Below, one piece after another: positions 1 to 10,100 of a DNA stretch of 64,000 nt. Source of the stretch: Planctomycetota bacterium. GTDB taxonomy: Bacteria > Planctomycetota > UBA8742 > UBA2392. The notes beneath the pieces were generated by a model. That model made no database searches and was not told the origin of the DNA. It saw only the letters and a list, made by a program, of their open reading frames with translations. The first letter of the stretch is position 1. The number at the start of each line of letters is the position of its first letter. Both the position numbers and the translations under genes were made by a program. The stretch is from positions 124,001 through 188,000 of the forward strand of contig JADJRK010000001.1 of NCBI GenBank assembly GCA_016712285.1, given 5' to 3'.

Positions 1-888
<888 letters not shown>

Positions 889-915
889 GGCGCTCTCCGT
901 TGAAGAAGCATTGAG

Positions 916-1003
916 CAATGAGCAATGAGCGGCTGGCAATGAAGTGCAGTGGCCGCGTTGCGGGCAGTCGCGTGCGTCATTGCCAGTTGTTCATTGTTCA
1001 TTG
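916..1003. repeat. 27-bp inverted repeat built from AATGAGC/AATGAAC heptamers
   Basis: Arms 916-942 and 977-1003 are inverted copies differing at four places. All four differences give G.U wobbles if the plus strand is transcribed, so a plus-strand RNA would form a continuous 27-bp helix. It sits in the gap between the dehydratase-like gene and the PDZ-protein gene. It belongs to the class of short tandem-repeat hairpins seen also at 20532-20582 and 38087-38195. Confidence 0.8.
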
Positions 1004-1023
1004 TGAGTCCTGCCCTGAAGGTC

Positions 1024-2316
1024 CTATTCTTTCGGCGTGACCGCCACGCCGTTGATACCGATCATCCCGGGGCCCAATGTCAGGGTCAGGTCGTCCGCGC
1101 CCCGGCGAACGATGACCTTCACGCTTTCGCCTTCAGCCACTTGGGCCTTGGCGGTGTTGATGTCAGCAATCGTCTTGACCCGCACCGCGTTGTAGTGGGT
1201 CAAGATGTCGCCCAGCTTGATGCCGGCCAACGCGCCCTGGCTGTTGGCGTCCACGAAGGTGATACGGATGCCGGCAACGGTGACGTTGTTGCCGTCAATC
1301 GCTGTCTGCGCATGCTTGCGGACGTCTTCGTCCTTGTCGTGCTGGGCGGCGTCTTCGATGCCGGCCCATGCGTCGGGCGTGTTCTTGGCCACAAGTTCGT
1401 TGATGCACAGCTTGCGTGCCTTGGGGTTGTCGCGATTGCGCGCCAGGTAATCGACCAGGTAACGTGTCGCCGTGGCGCTGTTGATGTCGCCCAGCGCGTC
1501 GATGGCGGCTTCCACTTCATAGCCGCTGCCGGTGAGAAGAATTTCGCCCAGCAGCTTGGCGCGCATGTCGGGATCTTCGCTGCTCCACCATGGCGTGCCG
1601 TAGATCGACGCGACACGGAAGTCTGACGGCACGTTGGGGTCCGTCAGGCCCTTTTCGACCAGGCCCCACTCCGAGATCAGGGAGACGTAGTCCTGCATCG
1701 TCATGCCCAGTTCTTTGGGCCCTTCGCCCCACGGGTTCAACCCGAAGTCCTCGGCCAGCTTGCGCCAGAGCTCAATGGCCTTGTCGTAGCTGCGCGGGCC
1801 GAGCGCCTGGATCGCCCACAGGGACTCCATGGCGTTCTTCTTGTTCTTGCCGCCGAATGCTGTGTTGAACTCGACTTCGAGTTTGCTGATGCGGGCGGCG
1901 ATCTCTTCGTCACTCAAGTGCTCGGTGATGCCGTTGTCGGCCAGCACTTTTTCAAGCCGCTTGATCCGCGCCTCGTTCTGGCGGCGTTCTTCGCCGGTTG
2001 TTTCTTTCAGGGCTTTCAGCTCGGCTTCAAGTTCGCGCGCCCGTGCCTCGTGCTTGCCCTTCTCATCCATCAGGTCGCCCGCGGTTTCCGCGAGCTGCCG
2101 GCTGGACTCGATGTCGCGGTTTGCCTTTTCCAGCGAGCGGCGCAGTTCATCGCGCTCGTCCTGCAGCTTCTTCAGGTCGGCGTCTACCGTTGCGACCTTG
2201 TATTCCATCTCTTCGAGGCGGCCGTCGTCGCGGGGCGCAAACGCAATCATGCCGCCCACGCCGGCTGCCAAGCCGAGGATGGTGCCCAGTACCGCGCCTG
2301 TTGTTGCCTTGTCCAT
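1024..2316 (-). CDS. Membrane-anchored coiled-coil / HEAT-like / PDZ protein
   Basis: 430 residues. An N-terminal hydrophobic segment (about residues 6-27) is followed by a long charged coiled coil (about 34-150), an alpha-helical HEAT-like region (about 170-340) and a C-terminal PDZ domain (about 345-425, with GIKLGDILTHYNAVRV). This predicts a periplasm- or membrane-facing scaffold. It lies between the fused activase gene (71 bp upstream) and the dehydratase-like gene (downstream) on the same strand, so it is probably co-transcribed. No catalytic residues are visible. A role in positioning or quality control of the neighbouring Fe-S enzyme is a guess from context. Confidence 0.7.
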   Translation of the reverse strand: MDKATTGAVLGTILGLAAGVGGMIAFAPRDDGRLEEMEYKVATVDADLKKLQDERDELRRSLEKANRDIESSRQLAETAGDLMDEKGKHEARARELEAELKALKETTGEERRQNEARIKRLEKVLADNGITEHLSDEEIAARISKLEVEFNTAFGGKNKKNAMESLWAIQALGPRSYDKAIELWRKLAEDFGLNPWGEGPKELGMTMQDYVSLISEWGLVEKGLTDPNVPSDFRVASIYGTPWWSSEDPDMRAKLLGEILLTGSGYEVEAAIDALGDINSATATRYLVDYLARNRDNPKARKLCINELVAKNTPDAWAGIEDAAQHDKDEDVRKHAQTAIDGNNVTVAGIRITFVDANSQGALAGIKLGDILTHYNAVRVKTIADINTAKAQVAEGESVKVIVRRGADDLTLTLGPGMIGINGVAVTPKE

Positions 2317-2387
2317 GACATGTGTTCCGTGTCGTTCGCTGCGGGTGCCGTGTCCCCTGACGCGGGACCCGCAACGTCAGACCGCTT

Positions 2388-5300
2388 TTAGCTTACGGCT
2401 GCCAGCTCCGGGTCGCTCTTATCCTGCTTGTTGCGCTCCATGATTTCGCGCTTCTTCTGCTCAAGCATCTCGCGCAGCTGCATCTCTTTCTTCTTCTTGT
2501 CTTCCATGTCCTCGATGTAGCGCTTCAAGAAGTAGTCGATCGTCTCGGTGCGAATCTTGATTGCACCCGTCGGCTTGTTCTCGTCGATGTCGTGGAACGT
2601 GAAGTAGGGCGTGCGGCTGTCGGACACGATCTCTTCGACGGCGCTGTAAATCGGCGCGTCGTGGCCGCATTTGAAGCTGCTGAGATCCAGCGCGATCAGG
2701 TTGGGGTGGCGCGCGGCGTACTTGGCGCCCCACAGCTTCTGGGCGCTGTTGGTGGAGTAGGCGTTCTTCCACACGTCGGTGATGGCCAGCGCGTGGGGGA
2801 ACTTGCCCATCTTCACTTCCTTGCCGAAGACCTCTTCCAGGATGTCTTCATCAATTGGCAGGCTGTCGAGGCCGAACACCGGGTAGCCGAGCTTCTGCAA
2901 CTCCTCGACAATCTCATGGTTCAAGCCGGGGTCGTTGTGATAGGGGCGCGCGAGCAGCACGACACCGATCTTGTTGTCAGCCTTCAGCTTGTTCAGCACT
3001 TCGCGCGCCGGCTTGCGCAGCTCATCGTTCTTGAAGACCTGCAACGCATTGAACGCGAGCTTGACCGCTTCGGCGTTTTCTTCGCGTGTGATGCCCAGGC
3101 GCTCGTTGAAATACTTGAACATCTGGCGCTCGCACAGCTCTGGGCGGTACATGTCCACCACCGGGTCCCAGTACTCGACGCCTTTTTCCTTGAACAGGTC
3201 ACCTTCCTTGGTGAAGGCCGCTTTCACGACTTCGGGCGTGGCGGTGACGGTGGGGCAGGCGCAGGAATCGAGCATGTGTGTCAGCTCGGTCTGCATCGTG
3301 TTCGGGATCGGGAAGAAGATGATGTCAACCTTCTTGCGGTACAGAAGGTTGTGAACGTGCGCCAGGCTGACCTTGGCGGGGAAGCACTGGTCAATGCTGC
3401 CGCGGCGCGAGCCTTCTTTGTACAGCTCTTCGTTGGTGAAGTCGCTCCAGATGATGTTCTTGGGGTCGATGCCGATGGCTTCGAAGTATGCGCTCCAGAA
3501 CGGGCCCGTGCTGTACATGTTGAGCGTCTTGGGCATGCCGATCTTGAGGTCCTTGATGCGGGCGCGCTTTTCGTTCTGCGCCTTGACGCTTGGCAGGCGC
3601 AGCAGCGTGCCGATGCCTGACTTCTGCTCGCGCAGCACCGGCTTTACGCCGTAGCTGGTGAAAGCCTTCTTGGCCGCTGTGTCCACGAAGTTGGGGAACG
3701 ACTTCTTCAGGCCGTCGAGGCGACCCTTGATGTCGCGCATCTTGGCGACATCTTCGACCGTGCCCTTTTCGCAGGTGGCGATGATGAAGCGGCGTTCGTC
3801 ACCGGCTGGCGTCTTGGTGTCAATGAACGTGCGCAGGCACTTGTTCTTGCAGAAGTAGCAGCGGGTGGACTCATCGCGCTTGCTGGAGAAACCAAGACCC
3901 AGCAGCGCGTCCATGCCGATGAAGTGCGTGTGCCCGTGCCGGGCCGTCACGCGGATGGCCTCAATGGCACAGCCGATGGCGCCGCTTTCACCGCAGAACT
4001 TGTGAACGATGACTTCGGCGTCAGGCACCTTGCTCTTGATGAAGTCTACCTGCGCCTTCACCGCTGCGAGGTTGCGTTGCGTGCCGCCCTGCAGCACGAA
4101 CTTGCGCCCGAGCTTGGCTAGGTTCGGCTCCTGCACCACATACAGCCAGATGTTCTTCGGCAGCACGTGGGCCAGGCCCGCCATGATCTGTTGCGCTGAC
4201 CAGCCAAGCTGCTGAAAGTTGACGATGTCGCTTTCCATGAACACCGCGCAGCCATAGCTGAACACCGGCAGTGAATCAGCGCCAAACGCGATGTCGGCGA
4301 AGTTCTGGATCGGGTGACCGAACTTGCCGGCGGTGCTTTGCAGGAAGTAGCCGTTGCCGGCGCTGCATTGGGTGTTGAGCTTGAAGTCGGACACACGCCC
4401 GTTCTTCAGCATGATGACCTTGATGTCCTGGCCGCCGACGTCGACGATCACGTCCACGTTGTCATAGAAGTGCAGCGCGGCTTGCGTGTGGGCCACGGTC
4501 TCAACCAGCGCGACGTCGCCGCCGATGGTTTCTTTCAGGATGTCTTTGGCATAGCCCGTGGTGCCGACGCCCATGATCTTGAGAATGGCGCCGTTCTTCT
4601 GAATCTGGTCGCGCAGGCCCGCCATCACCATCTTGGTGTCTTCGATCGGGTTGCCCTTGCTCAGGTCGTAGTACGCGCCGATCAGCTTGGCGTCTTTGTT
4701 GACGAGCACGGCCTTGGTGCTGGTACTGCCGCCGTCGATGCCGACCCAGCCCTCAACCACTTCGCCCGGGCCGAACTCCGGAAACTCGTGCGAAGGAATC
4801 GTGTACTGGCTTTTGAACTCGTCGAGTTCCTCTTTGTTCTTGCTCAAGCCGCCATGGCCACCGCTGGTGCGCATCGCGTCGCGGCCGCCGCTGATGTAAG
4901 CGGTGAGCGATTCCATGCCCAGAAAGCGCGCGATATGCGGGTCTTCACTCTTGCCGTACAGCACCGCGCCGATCGCCGCGAAGTACTGGGCGTTCTCGGG
5001 CACCTTGACCAGCTCGTTCGGGTCGGGGTTCTCGGGCAGCGGGAACTTGCGTTCTTCCCACACCTTCATGATGTTGTGGCGCCACGCCTGCTGCATGGCC
5101 GGGATGAACGTGTTGGGGCCACCCAGCAGCAGGCACACCGGCCGCAGCGTGTTGCCGCGCGTGAGCACCGACAGGTTCTGCTGCACGATGGCTTCGAACA
5201 GTGATGCCATCAGCTCCGACGGCGGCACGCCCTGCTTTTGCAGGCCGTTGATGTCGGTTTCCGCGAACACGCCGCACTTGCCGGCGACCGGGTGCAACTT

Positions 5301-5807
5301 GACGCCGTGGTAGCTCAGTTTGACCAGCTCTTCGATCGGCAGCTTGACCTTGTTGTTGATCTTGTCGATCACAGCGCCCGTGCCGCCGGCGCACTTGTCG
5401 TTCATGCTTGGGATCTTGCGTTTGCCGCTCGGGTCTTCTTTCCAGATGATGATCTTGGCGTCCTGCCCGCCCAGCTCAATGACGCTGCCGGCTTCGGGGT
5501 AGAACTTTTCTACGGCCAGCGACACCGCGTTCACTTCCTGCACGAACTTGGCGCCGAACAGCGGTGCCAGGGAGTTGCCGCCGCTGCCCGTGATGAAGAT
5601 GCGAATCTTCTCGTTGGCAAGCGGGAACTCTTTCAGGATGTTGGTCAGCAGCTCGTGTGTTTTCTCGGGCTGCCGGGTTTCGTGGCGCATGTAGTGCGAC
5701 CACAGGATCTTGTCGGTCACCGGGTCCATGACCACCGCTTTGACCGTGGTGCTTCCCACGTCCAGACCGATCGTCACGCCGTTGGGGTGTTGTTCATTGA
5801 TGGACAT
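2388..5807 (-). CDS. Double-activase / 2-hydroxyacyl-CoA dehydratase-like fusion protein
   Basis: 1139 residues. Two BcrA/BadFG-type ATPase activase domains lie in tandem. The first (about 10-280) has GLDVGSTTVKAV, ELGGQDAKIII and the cluster-binding CAGGTG and KCGVFAETD. The second (about 355-630) has WVGIDGGSTSTKAVLV, DVGGQDIKVIML and CSAGNG. A ferredoxin-like CYFCKNKC segment follows near residue 660, then a DUF2229-like dehydratase region (MPKTLNMYSTGPFWSAYF). By family, the activase hydrolyses ATP to send a low-potential electron from its 4Fe-4S cluster to the dehydratase. Its ATG overlaps the stop of the Rrf2 gene by one base (TGATG), indicating translational coupling. Substrate unknown; the usual oxygen sensitivity of this family suggests an anaerobic or microaerobic setting. 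Confidence 0.85.
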   Translation of the reverse strand: MSINEQHPNGVTIGLDVGSTTVKAVVMDPVTDKILWSHYMRHETRQPEKTHELLTNILKEFPLANEKIRIFITGSGGNSLAPLFGAKFVQEVNAVSLAVEKFYPEAGSVIELGGQDAKIIIWKEDPSGKRKIPSMNDKCAGGTGAVIDKINNKVKLPIEELVKLSYHGVKLHPVAGKCGVFAETDINGLQKQGVPPSELMASLFEAIVQQNLSVLTRGNTLRPVCLLLGGPNTFIPAMQQAWRHNIMKVWEERKFPLPENPDPNELVKVPENAQYFAAIGAVLYGKSEDPHIARFLGMESLTAYISGGRDAMRTSGGHGGLSKNKEELDEFKSQYTIPSHEFPEFGPGEVVEGWVGIDGGSTSTKAVLVNKDAKLIGAYYDLSKGNPIEDTKMVMAGLRDQIQKNGAILKIMGVGTTGYAKDILKETIGGDVALVETVAHTQAALHFYDNVDVIVDVGGQDIKVIMLKNGRVSDFKLNTQCSAGNGYFLQSTAGKFGHPIQNFADIAFGADSLPVFSYGCAVFMESDIVNFQQLGWSAQQIMAGLAHVLPKNIWLYVVQEPNLAKLGRKFVLQGGTQRNLAAVKAQVDFIKSKVPDAEVIVHKFCGESGAIGCAIEAIRVTARHGHTHFIGMDALLGLGFSSKRDESTRCYFCKNKCLRTFIDTKTPAGDERRFIIATCEKGTVEDVAKMRDIKGRLDGLKKSFPNFVDTAAKKAFTSYGVKPVLREQKSGIGTLLRLPSVKAQNEKRARIKDLKIGMPKTLNMYSTGPFWSAYFEAIGIDPKNIIWSDFTNEELYKEGSRRGSIDQCFPAKVSLAHVHNLLYRKKVDIIFFPIPNTMQTELTHMLDSCACPTVTATPEVVKAAFTKEGDLFKEKGVEYWDPVVDMYRPELCERQMFKYFNERLGITREENAEAVKLAFNALQVFKNDELRKPAREVLNKLKADNKIGVVLLARPYHNDPGLNHEIVEELQKLGYPVFGLDSLPIDEDILEEVFGKEVKMGKFPHALAITDVWKNAYSTNSAQKLWGAKYAARHPNLIALDLSSFKCGHDAPIYSAVEEIVSDSRTPYFTFHDIDENKPTGAIKIRTETIDYFLKRYIEDMEDKKKKEMQLREMLEQKKREIMERNKQDKSDPELAAVS

Positions 5808-6298
5808 CAGCTCGCCTTTCCATGGACGATGGAGACGCTGGCAACGGATGGCAACACTTCAGAGAAATCGGCTTGCTTGTCACGCAGTTCGGCCAGCGTC
5901 ATACGCTCAAGCCGACCGGCAATCTCGCGACCGAAGCCCTGCAGCACAGTCTGGAATGCGCAGCGGCCTGACAGTTCGCAGTCACAGCCTTCGTCGAGAC
6001 AGCGGAAGATGCAGATGTCGCGGTCTGACGCGGTCAGGATACTGGCAATCGAAATCTGGCCGGCGTCGCGCGCCAGAGTGTAGCCGCCGGCGGGGCCGGC
6101 CTGTGAGGTGACGATGGCGGCGCTGACCAGTTTGCGCATGACCTGGGCGCAGACCGGGGCCGGGATATGCTGGTGTTCACTGATTTCGCGCAGGCGCACC
6201 CGGCCGCGCGTCTTGGCCAGGTGCAAAGCCGCGCGCAGACCATAGTCAGACTTCGAAGTGATGATCACGTCCGCCCCCGCGCCGACGATAACGGTCAT
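5807..6298 (-). CDS. Rrf2-family transcriptional regulator with Fe-S-type cysteines
   Basis: 163 residues from the ATG at 6298. A longer reading frame extends to 6610, but the Rrf2 homology (SKSDYGLRAALHLAK) starts near residue 15 of this version; a GTG ten codons in is an alternative start. A winged helix occupies about 12-75 (ISEHQHIPAPVCAQVMRKL, AGPAGGYTLAR). A cysteine cluster, Cys96, 100, 105, 107 and 113 (CIFRC, GCDC, SGRC), matches where IscR/NsrR-type members bind an Fe-S cluster. It is the first gene of the activase operon and overlaps it by one base, so it probably senses redox, iron or Fe-S status for that operon. Whether it also acts on the suf operator at 23.3 kb is unknown. Confidence 0.85.
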   Translation of the reverse strand: MTVIVGAGADVIITSKSDYGLRAALHLAKTRGRVRLREISEHQHIPAPVCAQVMRKLVSAAIVTSQAGPAGGYTLARDAGQISIASILTASDRDICIFRCLDEGCDCELSGRCAFQTVLQGFGREIAGRLERMTLAELRDKQADFSEVLPSVASVSIVHGKAS

Positions 6299-6570
6299 AG
6301 TTGACCGAAGAAGTCTAAGACGGGAGCAGAACCTATTGCGCTGGAATGTATCTGGCAAGTGCCGACGGGCGGATAGCGGGGTAATGAGGGCAGCGGCCCT
6401 GCCGGAGAAGCGGACTAACTTACTCCGATATGCGAGCGTCGGCAGAGCCCGGATTCTCGCGCCAGCGGCAACGGCTAGCGGGCAATCCGGCTTCGCGAAT
6501 TTGGTTGCGCAAGATTGTTCGGAATGCATCACGGCATGAAGCATAATGCCGTGATTGAAGATTGCCAAGC
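6299..6570. other. Upstream region of the Rrf2 gene with a 10-bp inverted repeat
   Basis: No supported gene. It contains the presumed promoter region of the Rrf2 gene and a perfect 10-bp inverted repeat (6528-6537 and 6546-6555, 8-bp spacer) that could be a protein-binding site or hairpin. I found no convincing -35/-10 pair. Confidence 0.5.
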
Positions 6571-6599
6571 AAAAAAAGTTTCCCCGCCCATGTGGGGGG
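6571..6599 (-). terminator. Rho-independent terminator after the 124-aa gene
   Basis: Read on the minus strand, a C6 run, a short loop and a GGGCGGGG run form a GC stem (6582-6599). It is followed by AAAC and seven T (6571-6577). It lies 20 bp beyond the stop of the 6620-6994 gene, in the right orientation. Confidence 0.6.
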
Positions 6600-6619
6600 T
6601 ATGTTGGCAACTCAGTCGA

Positions 6620-6994
6620 TCAGGCGGCGGTCGAAGGGCCCGGCCAGTTGCCGCCGCCGGGGTTGCCACCGCGATGCCGTTGCAGCAGGCAGATATCGAT
6701 GTCCTGGTTCTCCGCGCACAGGCGCAGGATCTGGTCAATCACGTTCAACACCGGTTTGCGGGTGGCGAAGTCGGTGCAGATTTCGCTGCTGCCGGGTGGG
6801 TTCATATGAAAGACCCGGCGTTCGCCCGTCGAGTGGACGACGATGGCCACGTAGAACTCGCGGCCTTCACTCGTCCAGTCAATGATGTCACGAATCGCGT
6901 CGGTCGACTTGTACGTGTTACGCAGCCGGTTGCGCCACTTGCTGCTGTGCGAGGCGGCGGTTTCGGGGCGCGTCAGAAAGTAGATCTTTTTCAT
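6620..6994 (-). CDS. Small uncharacterised protein (124 aa)
   Basis: Starts at 6994 (MKKIYFLTRPETAA) behind GGGAAG; the open frame runs further upstream, but this is the only start with a good ribosome-binding site. The product is soluble and mixed alpha/beta, with a hydrophobic strand FYVAIVVHS, a central Cys (SEICTDF), a second Cys-containing helix (DQILRLCAENQDIDICLLQ) and a Gly/Pro-rich tail. No family recognised. It is transcribed divergently from the RND exporter across about 110 bp and has its own terminator, so it is probably a monocistronic gene. Confidence 0.6.
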   Translation of the reverse strand: MKKIYFLTRPETAASHSSKWRNRLRNTYKSTDAIRDIIDWTSEGREFYVAIVVHSTGERRVFHMNPPGSSEICTDFATRKPVLNVIDQILRLCAENQDIDICLLQRHRGGNPGGGNWPGPSTAA

Positions 6995-7108
6995 GGCCGG
7001 TTCTTCCCACTGCTTATCGGCGGAACCGGCACGGGCACTTGAGCCGAACCGGCGATTGCCGGCATCCCGCCTGCCCATTTCGGGCGGCATGTTCGTATAA
7101 AAGGAAGC

Positions 7109-10100
7109 ATGTCCGAACTCTGGACCCCTGAACTCGCGCGTGAGCGCCACCCGATTCTCGCGTTCTTTGCGCGGCGGCCCATCACCGTGGGCGTGCTGCT
7201 GGTGGCCGTGGCGGTGCTGGGCGCAATCAGCATGGAGCTGATGCCCGTGGAGCTGCTGCCCGCAGGCATTGAGCGCAAGTCGATCAGCGTCAGCGTTGAC
7301 TACAACCGTGCCGGCGGCACCGTTTCGCCACTTGTCGTCGAACGCGAACTCACGCTGATCATTGAGGGCGAGCTTTCCACCATTCCCGGCATCAGTGAAC
7401 TCAGCTGCACTTCCCGCGGCGACGGCTCCAGCTTCAACATGGACTTTGATGCCGATCGCAACATGGACGAAGCCTACGCCGAAGTCTGGGCGGCCTGTGA
7501 GCGCGCACGATTGCGCCTGCCTGCCACCGTCGGGCGCATCGAGGTGCGTCGCCAGCGCGCCGACAGCGGCAGCTGGCCGGTCGCCTTCGTCAACTTTGCG
7601 TGGGAAGACGGCACCGAAGACCCGCACATCAAGCTTGAACAGGTCATCCAGCCTCACATTGAAGCGGTAGAGGGCGTCGCCAGCGTCAACTTCTTCGGCA
7701 CGTATCGCAAGTTCGTGGTCGTTGACCTAGACCCCGAAAAGGTCCGGGCCTACGGCGTGGACATCGCCGACCTGCTGCAACGCCTCCGCGGCGACAACTT
7801 TCGCGCACCTGCCGGCAAGGTCACCGTGGAAGAAGGCAGCGGCGACGGCGCCCGCCACGACCGCGAAGTCTACCTGGTGGCGGATTCGCGCTTTGCCAAC
7901 ATCCAGCAGATTGAGCGTATCCCGGTGCGCCCGGGCCTTGAACTTGCCGACATCACCCGCCATGGCGCCGGGGAAGCCGGCCCGCACCGCGGCGTCTACG
8001 AAACCTACAGCGTAAGCACCTACGTGCGCGTGAACCGCCAGCGCGGCGCAACGGCGATGATTTTCAAGACCGGCGAGAGCAACACCGTCCAGGTCGGTGA
8101 CCGTGTCGAGGCGTCGCTGGCCGAGCTCAAGAACAATCCTGAGCTCGAGGGCTTCACATCCCGCGTTGCCTGGAACCAGGGCCAAAGCATCAAGGAAAGC
8201 ATCGAAAACCTGCTGTGGACACTGTTCTGGGGCGGCGTGCTGGCCTTCTTCGTGATGCTGGTCTTTCTCAAGAGCTGGCGCCTCAGCCTGATGATCGCGC
8301 TGTCCATCCCGCTTTCCATGACCATGGCGCTGGCCGTCATGTACTTCTTTGACCAGACCATCAACCTGATGGTGCTGATGGGCTTCACGCTGGCCGCCGG
8401 CATGCTGCTCGACAACAGCATCGTCGTTGCCGAAAACGTCTTTCGGCGCCACAGCCTCGGCGAGCAATCGTACGCTGCTGCCGTGCGCGGCGCCGGTGAA
8501 GTCGGCCTGGCGCTTGTGCTGGCAACCAGCACGACCGTGATCGTGTTTATCACAGTCGTGTTCATGCTCGACGACGAGATGCTCAGCTTCTTCATGGGCA
8601 AGATCGGCATGCCCGTTTGCCTGAGTCTCGGCTTCTCCATCCTGCTGGCGATCGGCGTCATCCCGATGACGATGTACCGCACCGGCCTGCTGCAAGCCGA
8701 AAAGACGTCGCGCTTCCGGCGCTGGTTTGCCGGCCTGCGCACCAAACTTGCGGCACAGTGGGCAAAGCCGCTTCCGGCGCGGGTTGCGGCTGCGCCCTTG
8801 ATTGTGTGCTGGGAGTTCGCGGCGCTGTTTGTCGGGCGAAACGCCACGGGCCTGCCCGGCTCGCCGATTATGGACCGCCTTTCGGTCTGGTACGAACGCC
8901 TTGTGCGCCGGATGATGCCCGCCCGCTGGTTCGTGACCCTGGGCGTCCTTGGCCTGACCATCGGCGGAGTCTTCCTGCTGATGGCGCTGCAGGAACGCAC
9001 CGACCAGAACCAGGGCAACCGCGACAGCATCCAGCTGCGCATGGGTTTCGACAACGGCAGCGACATCATGATCACCAAGCACGCGCTGCAGATCATCGGC
9101 ATCGAAAAAGACAGCGCCGCCGAGCGCGGCCGCTTCAAGGTCGGTGACTTCATCCTGCGCTACAACGGCCGCGCCGTCGAATCGCTGGAAGACCTGCATC
9201 GCCTTGAACGCGACACACCGCGCGGCGCCAACGTGCCCGTCGATGTCGCGCGCGGCAAGATGACCGGCACCCTGGAAGTAGAACCCGGGCCCATGGGCAT
9301 CCAGGGCGAGATGCAGGACACCGAGCCGTTGCGCGACGCGATCTGGACCACCTACGTCTTCGACGTCGAGGACATCCTGCTCGGCCGCGATGATGCCGCC
9401 GCCAAGCGCGAGCAAGCCGTCGCAGCCGGCATGTCGGCTGAGCAAGCCAAGACCCAGTTCGGGCGCACGCCTGCCGAGGCCAAAGAAGAGTTCGGCATCG
9501 AAACCATGTCGGTCAGCTTCAGCGCGGGGCGCGCGCAATTCTGGATCTATCTTGACGCGGCAAGAGTCGCCGAGGCCAACGACATTTACAAGCGCATGAT
9601 GGCGGCACTGCCCGAGCGCGCGGGCGTGGACATTCGCGGCGAGTTCTCGGGCAGCACCACCAGCGAAGTCAGCGTGCGGATCAACGGCCCGGACACGGAG
9701 CGTCTGCTGGCGCTGGCCGAAGAGGTGATCGTGCGCCTTTCCGGCGTTGAGGGCCTCGAGGGTCTGCGCGTTGACACCGAGGAAGGCCTCGATGAAGTGA
9801 CCATCGCCGTTGATCGCCAGCGTGCCGCGGCCTTTGGCGTTGACCCCAGCGTGTTGTCGCAGGTGATGGGCTTTCAACTTTCGGGCACGCAGTTGCGTGA
9901 TTACCAGCGCGGCGAAGCGTTGCTGCCCCTGCGCGTGCGCTTTGCGCCGCCCGAGGACGAAAGCGGCAACCCCCGCGACCCCAGCCTTTCGGACGTGGCC
10001 GAGACCCGCATCGCCGGCACCAGCGGAGGGTCTGTCGCCGCCAAGGCGGTCACGGAAACCAGCGGCCTGGCGACGTCACAGGTGGGCGAAATCCGGCGCA

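Noticed and set aside
6285..6325. Copy of the suf-type operator before the Rrf2 gene
   Set aside because: GACTT-N3-CGGTC only partly fits the GACTR-N3-YAGTC pattern and is not a good dyad.
7096..7101. TATAAA as the -10 of the RND gene
   Set aside because: It lies only eight bases before the ATG and overlaps the ribosome-binding site region; no -35 at a suitable distance.
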